64,000 nt of DNA from Anodontia alba (taxonomy: Eukaryota > Mollusca > Bivalvia > Lucinida > Lucinidae): assembly GCA_964016985.1 (NCBI GenBank), contig OZ024828.1, positions 84,956,308 through 85,020,307 on the forward strand, read 5' to 3'. The notes beneath the pieces are model-generated. The model searched no databases and was not told the origin of the DNA. It saw only the letters and a list, made by a program, of their open reading frames with translations. This document shows positions 11,275 to 22,387 of this stretch, in pieces. The translations under genes and the position numbers were made by a program. Numbering within the stretch: position 1 is the stretch's first letter; each line of letters starts with the position of its first letter.

Positions 11275-11418
11275 TATCTGATTATGAATTAAACATGCAA
11301 CCTGCCTGTTTCATCCAACGCTTTATTACAACAGTACAATGAATACGCCATGCATAAAGCTGTTCCATAAAACTGATTGCAGACTTTTTTTCCTGAAGAA
11401 ATTTATTTCCTGTGAGTT

Positions 11419-11720
11419 TTAACCCTAAACACTTTGCATGCTGGGTATTTTCCATCTGTGGACTTTTTTTTTTTAAATTAATTTTTTCAAAAAATCTTTC
11501 AGGAATACAAATAGTTTGGATCCAGATCAGGCTGGACATTTTGTCGGGCCTGATCTGGTCCAAACTGTTTGCAAATGTTATCAGCAGATGACAAATTGAT
11601 GAGATTTTTCTTATTTTTTTTCTAGAAAATAGGTTTTGACACTTCATGTCTTCTAAGGATTTAATTTGCATGAAAATCCTATTTTCTTGGAAAAGTATGA
11701 AAAATATCTGGTTGATGGAG
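11419..11720. mobile_element. Inverted TTAA-4 joined to TTAA-5-like sequence
   Basis: It begins TTAACCCTAAACACTTTGCA, reverse to the element 150 bp upstream, with hairpin module AGGCTGGACATTTTGTCGGG. After TATCAGCAGATGACAAATTG the sequence continues as a TTAA-5 pair (CTAGAAAATAGGTTTTGAC and CCTATTTTCTTGG). It may be a chimera or a nested pair. Confidence 0.5.
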
Positions 11721-11980
11721 TGGAATAATTTTTGTTTCAAAGCAACCACTCCCCAATGGGAGTATGGCCAGATTGATTGGCTGACTAGTATAAAATTTGC
11801 TGACATAACTAGACCCTAAAAAGAATACATATGTGATATGAAATACAGACAAAATTTCATGTAAAAATGGCAGATATACTAGTAAACAAACTGAAACTAG
11901 AGTCGAATTTCAGTTGCGCAAACATTTTTGGGACCATGGAAATGGGTAGTTCAAACCAATGAGTGTCAAATTCTATTTTA

Positions 11981-13320
11981 CGAGGGATGTTCAAAATGAA
12001 TTGCTTATTTCTATCTGGAGACTTCAAATTTCAAGTTAGCCCAAAAGTACTCATTTCATGCCCTCCAAGTACTCCCCGTGGCTAGAAATGCAAAGTTTCA
12101 GCCGATGTATCCACTTCTTGAACGCGTCACAGTACACTGATTTGGGCACAGTAATAAGGTACTGATGAATGGCAGATCCAAGTGCCTGTCGGGACTGGTA
12201 TTTCCACCCAGCGAGGAATGCTTTCAATTTCGAAAACAAAAAGAAATCACATGGGGCAAGGTCTGGGGAATACGGGGGGTGAGGCAAAACAGTTACTTTT
12301 TCTTTCTTCAAAAACGCCGTAACTACTGCGGAGGTATGAGCTGGGGCATTGTCATGTAGAAGACGGACATGTTTAAAACCAGTGGCAGGGCGTCGTTTCT
12401 GATAATACTGTTTCAGTTTCTTCAGTACTACGTCTTTGTAGTACTTTTCGGTGATGCTTTTGCCCTTTTTCACTGGCATTTTTATTGCGACTCCTTCACC
12501 AGAGAAGAAGATTGCATACAAAACCTTCTTTGTACTCAAAGAACGTTTGGCAATTATTGGGTGTTTGCTGTGTTTAGGGGCCCAGATCTTATTGCTAACC
12601 TTTCTGACGGGCTCAAAATAATGGACCCAGGTTTCATCACCTGTGACGACATTGGCAAACTGCTTTTTGTCATATTTTGAAAACATTTGAAGCAGCTTTT
12701 TGGCCACTTTAACCCGTTGCCTCTTTTGCACGTCAGTCAACAGATGTGGCACCCATCTAGCAGAAATCTTTCTGACTTTCAAATGCTTCTTCAAAATAAG
12801 GTGAACCGTTGATAGTGATATGCCTACCTTTCGTGCAATATCACGAACTGTAAATCTGGCATCTCCTTCAATGATTTCCTTTATTTTGGAAACGATTTCT
12901 TTACGAGATGCAGATTTTGGCCTACCTGATTTCAGTGCATTTTTGATGGACTCTACACCAGACTCAAATTTCTTTTTCCACCGCCAAACTATGTCATAAG
13001 ACACACAAGAAGGTCCAAAAGCAGTAGAAATTTCAGTCATCAGCTTCTTGAAAGAACAACCAAGTTTTGAGCGAGCTTTCATGTAAGTCCGTATTTCATC
13101 TTTTTTGTCGACGCTTCTACCAACCATTTTTACTGCAGTGGTCAATGACTGCGTGTATTCAAATGGCAAATTTTATGTCTTACACTTAGTCTAACATGTA
13201 CATTTATACACCATTGTGTATATATTGAATAGCCCTATACAGGTACGTATTGGTTTTTATCGTGCCCCACGTGGATATCGAGCTAGAGGACAATAAGCAA
13301 TTCATTTCGAACATCCCTCG
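11981..13320 (-). mobile_element. Complete mariner element, 1340 bp
   Basis: The inverted ends CGAGGGATGTTCAAAATGAA and its counterpart TTCATTTCGAACATCCCTCG match over 29 bp with one mismatch. TA duplications lie at 11979-11980 and 13321-13322. The transposase frame occupies most of the interior and is intact. The right flank continues directly into a TTAA-1 element whose left TTAA is the insertion site. Confidence 0.95.
12051..13169 (-). CDS. Mariner transposase, DD34D, open
   Basis: The 372-codon frame ends in a stop at 12051. An N-terminal paired-type DNA-binding region covers about residues 20-130, with a second HTH at IARKVGISLSTVHLILKKHL (111-130). The linker motif WVPHLLT lies at 139-145. 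Catalytic residues are D178 (VVTGDETW), D273 (LLHDNAPAH) and D308 (YSPDLAPCDFF), with 34 residues between the last two, as in mariner. Methionine 15 (MVGRSVDKK) is an alternative start closer to the usual family length. No frameshift or stop is present, so the copy could encode a working enzyme. It is expected to cut and paste at TA. Confidence 0.95.
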   Translation of the reverse strand: MPFEYTQSLTTAVKMVGRSVDKKDEIRTYMKARSKLGCSFKKLMTEISTAFGPSCVSYDIVWRWKKKFESGVESIKNALKSGRPKSASRKEIVSKIKEIIEGDARFTVRDIARKVGISLSTVHLILKKHLKVRKISARWVPHLLTDVQKRQRVKVAKKLLQMFSKYDKKQFANVVTGDETWVHYFEPVRKVSNKIWAPKHSKHPIIAKRSLSTKKVLYAIFFSGEGVAIKMPVKKGKSITEKYYKDVVLKKLKQYYQKRRPATGFKHVRLLHDNAPAHTSAVVTAFLKKEKVTVLPHPPYSPDLAPCDFFLFSKLKAFLAGWKYQSRQALGSAIHQYLITVPKSVYCDAFKKWIHRLKLCISSHGEYLEGMK

Positions 13321-13521
13321 TAACTCTTGTCCTGCTGAATAAATTAAGATGTCACGCCCACTTCTAATTTTCAGCCAATCAGATTACTTGATTCATACAA
13401 ATTTACCTATTAAATGACAAACAGTGAAGATCCAGATCAGTTGGCTTAAGAAGCCAACTGATCTGGATCTACACTGTTTGCAAAGTCAGGGTATAACCAG
13501 GTTCGGCAGGACTAGGGTTAA
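13321..13521. mobile_element. TTAA-1 MITE with mariner in its left TTAA
   Basis: TAACTCTTGTCCTGCTGAAT follows the mariner end directly, and the missing T bases lie at 11978-11979 left of it. The right end is AGGACTAGGGTTAA. The hairpin module is at about 13421-13484. Confidence 0.8.
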
Positions 13522-13529
13522 GGATAAAA

Positions 13530-14304
13530 CAAGAATAAAGTTTCATGCTCCATTTTCTGGAAAAAACAGAATAAAGTGTCATTATAGAAAAGATATCCAG
13601 GAAGAGCCATATTCACAGAGCATAGCCTAATAAGAGATGTCAGTAGACAATGTAGCTCACCCATGGGGGCATGTTGGTGGAGGGCAAGTTATTAACAAGA
13701 ATATATATGGTTTAGGGGTGGGGATCTGATCAGATTCTGAGATATATGGCTGTTTATGAAATGAAAGGGGTAGGGCATCCCCACCCCCTCCAGGGCACCA
13801 TGGGAGACCCTTTGCAAAACTTCATATGAAAACTTCATATCCCAAAATTTCAGAACACTCCATCCAGTAGTTACCGAGAAATTGTCCAGACAAAATTTGT
13901 ATAACTTGAGAGCTTAACTAAGGAAGGTAATACAAATAATTTTTGAGCTTGCAGGTAAACCTTAAACCAAGGGAGGTAATACAGCTACAATTATTAACTT
14001 CTTAAAAAGTCAATTTTAAGCAAAAAAATAGGGGCAATTAGTAAGAAAGAATATGTTACATAATATTTTCTATCTTGTTGAGTTGTTTTAAGAATAAATT
14101 TGTGAAACAGAACACACAAGAGCTAAAAGGTAAACTTTTATCAAAGGAGGATGCTGACGACGACGGGGAAGGCGAGCTAAAAATGACACGAAGAGGAACT
14201 TCTACTTTATGGGTTAAAAAACAAGAAAATTATCATCCCATTTGCTCATTTCACCTAGAGAGTATCAAAGGCTAATGCAATAGCTAGCATTGGCAGTCTA
14301 AGAT
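13530..14304. other. Sequence without recognised gene or complete element
   Basis: It contains AGGTAATACAAATAATTTTT and GGGAGGTAATACAGC, short direct repeats about 60 bp apart near 13926 and 13973. An open frame at 14075-14275 shows no known motif and overlaps AT-rich repeats; it is not called. Confidence 0.5.
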
Positions 14305-14518
14305 TTAACCCTTGTCCTGCTGAACCTAGATATGCCCTGCCTTTGCAAACAGAGTTGATCCAGATCAGTTGGCTTCTGAAGAACCCAACTGATCTGGATC
14401 TACACTGTTTGTCATTAAGTATGAGGATTTGTATAAACAACCTAGAGCAAGTAATCTGATTGGCTGAAAATTAGAAGTAGGCATGGCATCTTAATTTAGT
14501 CAGCATGGCAAGGGTTAT
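14305..14518. mobile_element. TTAA-1 MITE
   Basis: It runs from TTAACCCTTGTCCTGCTGAA to AGCATGGCAAGGGTTAT; the right TTAA has decayed to TTAT. The hairpin module is at about 14345-14411. Confidence 0.8.
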
Positions 14519-14589
14519 TGTAATTTGCATGTTGACAAATCTAATGCCAAGCAGTAGGAGCAATTATCGGACGCTACTGGATGTTTTAC

Positions 14590-14745
14590 TCCCTCAGCAT
14601 AGCTCCAGACAAGGCACTTTTTCAACTGAAAAGCATTCATTATTTTCTTATTTCTCCATGAAAACATATGTTGTGGGTGTTCATCAGAAGTGCCTTGCCG
14701 AGGCGCTTCTTATAAGTACCACAATACAATCAATCATGTTATTTC
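14590..14745. mobile_element. FB element, right arm shortened
   Basis: AGCTCCAGACAAGGCACTTT and TTCTTATTTCTCCATG, then TGTGGGTGTTCATCAGAAG. The complementary arm is reduced to CTTCTTATAAGTACCACAA. Confidence 0.6.
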
Positions 14746-15056
14746 AATTTTGCCTATCTCGAATAACTCTTATCTCAAAGTGAAAATCTGGTCCCTGTTT
14801 TAACATGGACATCTAACAACGGTTAACAAAATATTGTGGAAAAGAGGAGAAATTGCTCTTAAGGAGCAATTTCTCCTCTTTTCCACAATATTTTCAATAC
14901 ATTTCTAACTTCAGGTGTCAAATTACATATTCATTTGTGAAATGTGATTGTTTGATTTATTTTCTCCTCAACTCTGCAAATCTGATATGTCGAGGTATGG
15001 ATATTTCGAAGTATTTCACAGTGTCCCGTAGACTTCGAGATAACGAGAGTCAACTG
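14724..15056. mobile_element. Palindromic TA-type element with perfect hairpin
   Basis: AATATTGTGGAAAAGAGGAG..GAGCAATTTCTCCTCTTTTC forms a perfect hairpin of about 31-bp arms (14828-14895). The right end CGAGATAACGAGAGTCAACT then G|TA is a typical TA-element tip. The left partner (CTATCTCGAATAACTC) is diverged, so the left edge is approximate. Confidence 0.5.
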
Positions 15057-15420
15057 TATATGTTTTTGTGGAGAAATCAAAAAAATATTATCTGGATACC
15101 CCGCTTATCTGTAGTTATGCCTAAGGTGATGGGGAAAAATGATGTTCAGATTCAGAACCCTTGTTTAACAACATTTGTTTTAATGTGCCAAGTTCTTAAT
15201 TGCCAACCCAATATGACAACTGGTCTACACACACACAACAAATGCTCAGATCAACTGGTGTCCCCGCACTCTTACATTCATCACTCCCAACACCCAACAG
15301 GTAAAATGGGATTTTTTCCCCGCATGAAACAGCCACTGTGTATACATCCAGCTCACTTGGGTCTTTGCTCTTTCCTGTATTAATTGAACTATGTCAAGCA
15401 AAACTGTATCTCCAAACATA

Positions 15421-15664
15421 TTAACTCTTAAAATGCAAAGAAAACTTGCATCTGAAAATGTCGTCTGTTTATGTCGTCTGCTGAATATTCTTGCAAACTT
15501 TCCAAACCTATTTTTGCATACAGGCAAACAGTGTGGACCCTGATCAGACTGCTCCTAGAGGAGCAGTCTGATCTGGTCCACACTGTTTGCAAAAATGACT
15601 TTTAAAATCACAAGCAGATGACAAAGCAGACGACAACTGTTGTGATTGGCAGTTTAAGGGTTAA
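15421..15664. mobile_element. TTAA-3 MITE
   Basis: It runs from TTAACTCTTAAAATGCAAAG to GTGATTGGCAGTTTAAGGG then TTAA. It holds the hairpin module around GCTCCTAGAGGAGCAGTC and subterminal GTCGTCTG and CAGACGAC. It is in opposite orientation to the copy at 16485. Confidence 0.8.
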
Positions 15665-15804
15665 GCACACACAGGATCCAGAGTATCCTGTATTTCTGTT
15701 GTCCCTTTTAATACAGACCCTCTGCTGTCACCAGACACCCCAAAACCACCTTTTCATTCGACCTGGCCCATGGCCCAATTCTAAGTCATCCAGGTATATA
15801 TGTA

Positions 15805-16023
15805 CACATTAACCTCTTTATAACACGGTTCGTTATACACGGTTTTTGATCCAACACGGTTCAAAGATGGATCCATAAAATGTATAGATTATATAGAAAA
15901 ATGACCACAAATGGTCATTTTTCTATATAATCTATACATTTTTGTTTGGATATAACACGGTTTTTTAACTAACACGGTTTATGCAATGGACCCCAACAAT
16001 AGTGTTATAAAGAGATGTTGGTG
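15805..16023. mobile_element. TA-2: palindromic MITE, 219 bp
   Basis: The ends are CACATTAACCTCTTTATAAC and GTTATAAAGAGATGTTGGTG between TA duplications (15803 and 16024). AACACGGTT is repeated along both arms. The centre is a perfect hairpin: ATTATATAGAAAAATGACCA and complement. Confidence 0.8.
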
Positions 16024-16188
16024 TACTTTGTTAGCAAGGTGAAAAGTGAAGACATCAGCCAGAGTAGATACTTAAGCCTGCTCCCAGAGGCTGAACTAAA
16101 TTTCAATGCCCATACATATCTACATATATATTTCAAATATGTGTGAAAACCCTCATAATCTAGGGGGAGGCAGAATCAATTACAAATA

Positions 16189-16384
16189 CAGTGAAACCTG
16201 TGAAAAAGCCACCTTTGACACTGACTTTAGTGGTTGATGTGGAAAGGTGACTTCTTATAAAGGTGCATGTCATGTAATTTTGCTAGCAGCAAAATTACAT
16301 GACATGTACCTTTATAAGACAGCCACCTTTCCAAATCAACCACCACTCAAAGTCAAAGATGGCTCTCTTACATAGGTTTTACTG
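16189..16384. mobile_element. TA-1: palindromic MITE, 196 bp
   Basis: CAGTGAAACCTGTGAAAAAG at the left and CATAGGTTTTACTG at the right lie between TA duplications (16187 and 16385). The central hairpin is GTACATGTCATGTAATTTTG and CAAAATTACATGACATGTAC (one base differs at the join). Confidence 0.85.
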
Positions 16385-16484
16385 TACACAGTGAAACTGA
16401 CTCACTGGTGGATGCAAGGGCATGATGCTATGCTTTTTTTTTCTAGCAAAAGCTAAGATCCAGGTCTGTGTAGCAGAAGACTTG

Positions 16485-16718
16485 TTAACCCTTAAAGCGC
16501 CAATCACAACAATTGTCGTCTGCTTTTGTCTTCTGCCGGTAACTTTAAAAGTCATTTTTGCAAACAGTGTGGACCCAGATCAGGAGCAGTCTGATCTGGG
16601 GCCACACTGTTTGCCTATATGCAAAAAGTATGTTTGAAAAGTTTGCAAGAAGATGCAGCAGACGACATAAACAGACTACATTTTCAGATGCAGGTTTTCT
16701 TGGCATTTTAAGGGTTAA
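16485..16718. mobile_element. TTAA-3 MITE
   Basis: It runs from TTAACCCTTAAAGCGCCAAT to GGCATTTTAAGGGTTAA. The hairpin module is around GATCAGGAGCAGTCTGATC. Subterminal GTCGTCTGC and GCAGACGAC are both intact. Confidence 0.85.
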
Positions 16719-17239
16719 GGAGGAATATCTGGGGATATATCTGTGATTTTTTTTTTCTCCATAAAAACATATGCTGTGAGTAGGGCTGACTATCATGCCA
16801 AATTATCACTCACAATACTATCAATATCAGAGAAACCCCTATCACAATACTATTACTATCAAGGGTCTAATATCACGATGCATCATGATACTACATGTAT
16901 CAGCATTTCCAAATAAAATGAATTTAGTTGATTTTATAAAGAAGGGACTGCCTGTAAAGATACATAATATTACTGCCCTCTCAAATATCAGCTTTGCCAC
17001 CATTTTAACTAACATTTTTGCAAAGCAGAAGTTCTTTCTGTTCTCACACTTTATTAATTTGGATAAAAAGGCTTCAAAATGGTATTGCAGAAGAAAAAAT
17101 GTATAGGAACTAAAACTATCAAAACAATCTATAGTTGAAGAGACTATCTGCGGAAGTTATCGATAGTTGAGAACACTATCATGATAGTACTATCAGGGCA
17201 ATCACTATCAGATCAATATTTCAATGTATTGTTACACCC

Positions 17240-17590
17240 CTAGTTGTGAGTACTCATTAGAAGTGCCTAAAAACATATATTAACCCTTGTCCTATTGAAT
17301 ATATTTAGATGCGACGCACATCTCTAATTTTCAGCCAATCAGATTACGTGATCCGGATTGTAGCTATAAATTCTCATACTTGATGGCAAACAGTGCAGAT
17401 CCAGATCAGTTGGCTACTTCAGAAGCCAACTGATCTGGATCTACACTGTTTGCAAAGGCAGGGTATATCCAGGTTCAGCAGGACAAGGGTTAAGGGTACT
17501 CATTAGAAGTACCTCAATGAGTCACTTCTAATGAGTACCCACAACATGTTTTTTTATGGTGAACTGAAAAAAAGCATCCCAGAATTATCA
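17240..17590. mobile_element. FB element split by a TTAA-1 copy
   Basis: GTTGTGAGTACTCATTAGAA lies to the left of a nested TTAA-1 copy. GGGTACTCATTAGAAGTACC and CTTCTAATGAGTACCCACAA lie to its right. Confidence 0.65.
17280..17493. mobile_element. TTAA-1 MITE, well preserved
   Basis: It runs from TTAACCCTTGTCCTATTGAA to TTCAGCAGGACAAGGGTTAA, with both TTAA intact. The hairpin module arms are nearly perfect around GGCTACTTCAGAAGCC. It is a good family reference. Confidence 0.88.
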
Positions 17591-17819
17591 TCAATACTCC
17601 TTAACACCCTCTGGTGTAGGCGTCCATCCAGTCTAGCCATAATTTTGGATAGCCACCATACAACAAATAACCTATCTATATTCTGCACCAAACATGTTTT
17701 ACACGTGGCCAAACAGCAAAACACCCACACCAGACTCTGCAGCTGCACAGTCTGGCCTGGATTTTCCCTGTTTATATATAGGAAATACTGGTTTTCCCAC
17801 AGTGAACATCACTGAGCCA

Positions 17820-18020
17820 AAACATCAGAAAATGTACCCTCAGACATGTGCACTCAGCAAAGATTCAGATCAGCCTGTGCATTCGCGGTCTGATCAGAAT
17901 CTTCACTGGGCACATTTTGGGCAGCCATCGGTGCAAAGTTTCTTCATGCAAAGAAGGCTCTGATCAGACTGTGTGGATGTGCAAGCTCATCGTCTTCATT
18001 GGGAGCACATGTCAAAAGAT
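17820..18020. repeat. Dispersed repeat (GCGGTCTGATCAG type)
   Basis: AAAGATTCAGATCAGCCTGT, GGTCTGATCAGAATCTTCAC and TGATCAGACTGTGTGGATG resemble segments near 21130, 24760, 39190, 53500 and 58150. It is distinct from the hairpin module. Boundaries were not resolved. Confidence 0.4.
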
Positions 18021-18218
18021 ACATTTTCTCATGATGCTGCCCATTTGATTTATTGTTTCAATCAAGTGATTCAATACATTTGATTGTCTACACTTGGGGA
18101 GACCAATTATTGCTGATCTAATAGAGAATTTCAACAGGCTGACTGCCGACTCTGACATATTGCAATCTGATAATATTGGGGGAAAAGACATGACAGTTTC
18201 ATTGCCTATGGCTGTTTT

Positions 18219-18425
18219 TATCCTTTAAAGCACCAATCACAACTACAGCAGCTGACATTTTTAATTTTTTCTATTTTTTTTATTTATTTTTCATAAAAAA
18301 ATGTCTTGACAAGCTGTGAAGCATCTGCCAAGCAGATGATTCACATGAAATGTCAAGACTTATTTTCTATGAAAAAAAATAGAATGTCATATGCTACAAA
18401 TTTTTATTCATGCTTTAAGAGTTAA
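18219..18425. mobile_element. TTAA-2 MITE
   Basis: It starts near CCTTTAAAGCACCAATCACA and ends CTTTAAGAGTTAA. The central palindrome is ATCTGCCAAGCAGATGATTC with ATGTCTTGACA and TGTCAAGACTTATTTTC. Confidence 0.7.
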
Positions 18426-18429
18426 CATA

Positions 18430-18850
18430 GAAAAGGGAAGACGGAACATTTATGAGGGCAGGAGAGGAAATGACAAACGTGACATCCATCACAACCTCAC
18501 TAAAGTGGTATATGACAGCACTGAATGAGAAAATGCCTTTGAATGAAATGCAAAGAATTCAAATGAATAAAATATCATGGAATTTTGTACAGAAAAAAAA
18601 TGAGGAGGCACACTTCCGGTTTACTGTCTGTATGAATTGCTCCATTCTTTACTTGCAGTGGCAGATTCAGAGGGGGTTCCCAGGGTTCAGTTGAACCCCC
18701 ACCCCCTGTTGACTCATGGAAAATTTTGGATAAATTTGATAAATTTGGGATATCATATTTACCCATAATATTCACACTCCGTACTTTTTACCTTATACTT
18801 CTCTTCAACAAGTCCATTTTACTACCTTTGAATATGTATAAAATTGTTGG
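18430..18850. other. No gene or complete element recognised
   Basis: AT-rich sequence. GGGGGTTCCCAGGGTTCAGT and TTGAACCCCCACCCCCTG near 18670 form a short imperfect inverted repeat. Confidence 0.4.
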
Positions 18851-18856
18851 CTCAGT

Positions 18857-18924
18857 GGCAAACATTGTAGACCCTGATCAGATGCCACAGAATGTGGCAT
18901 CTGATCTGGGTCTACACTGTTTGC
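18857..18924. repeat. Stand-alone hairpin module
   Basis: GGCAAACATTGTAGACCCTG and GGGTCTACACTGTTTGC surround a perfect GATGCCACA..TGTGGCATC stem. No TTAA tips were seen at a matching distance. Confidence 0.7.
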
Positions 18925-19319
18925 TCAGACCTGTCTGTCTGAATAAGTACTATAAACATATTGTCTGTATTGTATGTTCTAAGAAACTATGCTTTGTTAA
19001 GAGACCACTTGAAAACTATGAAACATACTATACTTACCTGCATTAAGAAACCATCTGCCTTGAAAGACCATTTTTGGACTCCTCTGAGTGGTCTCTTAAG
19101 ACAACTTTGACTGTACATATATCACATTATTATATAATAGCTATGTGGATATATAAAACTATCACAGAATTCTGCAGAATATTAGAACATAAATTTTCAA
19201 TGGACAGTGTCATAAGAAAAATACAAAATACCTGCAATTAACAAAATAGTTAATTAACAAATAGTTGATACACAGAAAACATGAAATCACAATGACAGAA
19301 ATAGGAACAACAAGTATCA

Positions 19320-19554
19320 GGGCCCAGTTGTTCAAAACTAACGATGTCATTAGTTAATGTATCATTAAAACTTTAATCATTAAATATGGCAAAATACACT
19401 AATATTTTTGCCGAAAAATGTGAGATTTGCAAAAGCTACTCACATTTTTTCAGCAAAAATACATATGAGTTAGTTAGATATTGTACTTACTAGAACAGTT
19501 AACATTTTGACCACTAACGAGCTTGTTAAGCTAACGATGCTTTGAACTGGGTCC
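19320..19554. mobile_element. GP-family MITE, copy 2
   Basis: It begins GGGCCCAGTTGTTCAAAAC and ends GCTTTGAACTGGGTCC. The central hairpin TTTGCAAAAGCTACTCACA is shortened on its left arm. Confidence 0.75.
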
Positions 19555-19679
19555 AGGTTACAAGACAAAATCCCATCCCCTTTCCCTGTTTATATATAAC
19601 CATAGCTCCAAATACAGCACTTTATTTGTTTTGTTATTGGTGGATTATTTTTGCGTTTTTTGTTGTTGTTTTTTCAAAA

Positions 19680-19805
19680 TTTTTTTTACTTTTTTTTTAT
19701 TTCTCCATGAAAACATATGTTCTGGTGCTCATCAAAAGAGTCTCACCAAGGCACTTCTGATGAGTACCCACAACATATGTTTACATGGAGAAATTAGAAA
19801 AATAT
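19680..19805. mobile_element. FB fold-back element
   Basis: ATTTCTCCATGAAAACATAT and ACAACATATGTTTACATGGA are complementary; the loop is GTCTCACCAAGGCACTTC. Confidence 0.7.
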
Positions 19806-19814
19806 TTTTGTGAC

Positions 19815-20490
19815 TACTCTAGAGCTATATACAACAGATCAATTTTAGTTTCTGAAACAGCTAAACTGTTAAATACATTTTCAATTTCAAACCATGTAAA
19901 AGCTGGTGCTGATTAATTTTTGAAATTCTATGTAGCTACATGAAAGAAAATTTGTTCTGGCACCAACAATTTACACCCTAAGAAAATACGGGAACTATAT
20001 TTTTAAATCAGGCTTTTTTTACATGCTAATTTTAACTGAGAATGCATGCTGTTGCCCAATTTCAGATTGACTTCCTTTCATACATAACTTTTCCATGTTT
20101 TATATCAATCATCAAAAACATTTAAAATTCACTAGTCAAATTTAAAAAAAATAACCATTTTTCTGCTAATACATGTATATTGTACAACAATTTTGCTTAA
20201 AAGCATTTTATCATTTTATGAAAGGCAGTCAAGTGACAGAAAGAGTTTGTGAAGAAATCTGACAACACTATAACAACAAGAAATTCAAAATTCTGTGACA
20301 AGTAGTCAAATGAGAGAAACTTTTTGTAAGGATATTAGACAATATGAAAACAAGAAATTCAAGACCTTGTGAATTCTGAAGCAAACTTAAACCACTGGTG
20401 CAATCTTCTTTCTTCAAATGTATAAATACATCAACTGCTTTGGATTCACAGAAGACAGTAAGACATGATGAACATTTAGGTTAATGGATA
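19815..20490. other. AT-rich stretch, no gene or element recognised
   Basis: There is a short direct repeat: GAAAGAGTTTGTGAAGAAAT (20238) and AGAGAAACTTTTTGTAAGGA (20313), each followed by AACAAGAAATTCAA. Nothing else was resolved. Confidence 0.4.
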
Positions 20491-20715
20491 CACTTCTAAG
20501 GGGGCTCACTCTGACATGACAGTATTTACCTCCCTTCTCAAAGGAGGGCTGTTCTTAAAGAAAAGAATTTGCTTTCCTTTAAGGGCAGCCCCTTTGAGAT
20601 TGGATTCATATACCAGGGAAGCAAATCAACTAGACTGGTCTCCCTTTGAAAAGGGAGGTAAACATTTCAGCTTATAGTTCTGTTCTCTTGAGGTGTACCC
20701 ATTCATCTTAAAACT
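20490..20715. mobile_element. PR-family element
   Basis: TTTACCTCCCTTCTCAAAGG and CCTTTGAAAAGGGAGGTAAA are complementary. The centre is AGAATTTGCTTTCC with GGGCTGTTC and GGGCAGCCCC blocks. Confidence 0.65.
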
Positions 20716-20759
20716 GAGTAAAACATCAAGCCAAAAAAGGATTATATGATCAAAGTCTG

Positions 20760-22140
20760 CAATGCTCATTTATACCCTCTTTTTACCATAGCATACTGAG
20801 TTTAAACATCAGCAGATGACAAATAAATTGTTTGTTCTTATGTTTTCTGGAGAATAAGGTTGGACATTTCATCCTGACTGTCTCCTCCAATGTAGCATAC
20901 TTACCCTAGAAAACAGAGCTTGATATTTCAATTGCATTGTCTCTTCATCTGAAAGTTTTCTTATTTTTTGCAGACAATGGGGTTTAACATTTCACTCCAT
21001 TTTATCTCCTTGTTATTTCTTTTGGACTGCCTCCAGAGAAAAAAAATCTGAATGAAAACTCAAACTTCAATATTCTGGGGGGAAATAAGAAAAAGCATCC
21101 CTAATTTGGGCTGTGCCATCAAAATCATGCTTTCTACGCAGTCTGATTAGGGCCTTTGCTGTCTGTCAACAGACTCATTGGACACTACAAAATGTATGAA
21201 TGGAGAACAAATCCCCTGTATGAGACTTTGCGCATGGGTGGGATGAATCTGAATATGTGCATTTTGCGCATGCTCGAAGACACATTTTCGCTTGGCGTGG
21301 CCCATTTGTCATCTGCTCATTTTGCCTAGAAAAAATCCACAAAGATAGGATTCACATTCTAATCATTTGTTGGCGACTTGTGGAATGACTGGACACTGTA
21401 GAAGATACTGGTATACAGCAAGTTCTGATCAGACCATGCAGTCATGCTGCCCAATATTGACCTTTATTGTTTGCATAATTATGTCCTATAGTCCCTTTTT
21501 TCTGGACAGATGAAAATGGATCTCTAGGAATTATAGACTGGCACATTCTGATCCTACTGTTGATACCTAGCTGATCAGAGTACCCATATTTCTGATATGT
21601 TTAACACTTAGTAATATTCTGAAACAATTTTTTTACATCAGAAAACACAGTTTGAGATTTCATGCAAATTGTCCCATAAGGAAAATCTGTAAGAAATGTA
21701 AAAAAAAAAAGTATTTTCTGGAGAAAAAACAACAAGAAATATATCATCAATTTGTCATCTGCCAAATCTGCCCTGAGAATACTGAAAGTTGAGACCCGAT
21801 TTTTACTAGGTTCAGCTTAAGCAATCCTTTTTGATCTGAAGAAACCCAGGCATATTGTACATAAAACAACATTCTGTGATACCTTTATAACCATAAATAT
21901 TTGGACACCTTAACTCCTTACTATTTTTGTCCTAAATTTGAATGTCCATTTGACTACCCTGATGATGTATCTAAAAAGTGATGAATGAGTGGCAAACCCT
22001 AAAAAGAGTTTGATTAGGTATATACTGTTTGCTTAAATATGTCTGCCCAAATAATTAGGTTAAATACAATATATACAGACAAACAATTGCTGAAATATAT
22101 GTGAATGTTGGATGCCAAGACCATAAAAATTCTACAATAA
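20760..22140. other. Decayed TTAA-5 and dispersed-repeat fragments, no gene
   Basis: CATCAGCAGATGACAAAT (20810) with TTTTCTGGAGAATAAGGTTG, and TTAACACTTAGTAATATTCT (21601) through AATTTGTCATCTGCC, look like worn TTAA-5 copies. The segment at 21120-21310 resembles the dispersed repeat at 17820. No exon was recognised. Confidence 0.45.
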
Positions 22141-22387
22141 TGTTCTTACCAACTGGCTGCTAGGATGATAACTGATGAAAAAGATGAGAAGTATGATCTT
22201 TTATTCACAATATCTAAACAATTAAAATTTTATTTGGGCATTGGCAAAAGAATAAGTGCTCAAACAAATCCTACATATGCAAATCTTAGTAAAGCTGTCA
22301 AGGAAAAAAGTAAAGGATGCACAATAAACTGTAAAAAAAAAACACTATAAATTTAAACAAAACTTTTTCTACCAAACTGAATTTAAT

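Noticed and set aside
11282..11806. 174-codon minus-strand frame
   Set aside because: It runs through an inverted TTAA-4/TTAA-5 pair (hairpin module and AGAAAATAGG blocks); the protein shows no domain and its middle repeats sequence found in other MITEs.
12165..12680. Plus-strand frames of 64 and 103 codons
   Set aside because: They are antisense to the mariner transposase.
14853..15383. 176-codon plus-strand frame
   Set aside because: It begins in the perfect hairpin at 14828-14895 and shows no motif, splice context or conserved pattern.
22165..22350. 61-codon plus-strand frame with lysine-rich tail
   Set aside because: No splice sites or family match on that strand; composition is that of AT-rich intron.
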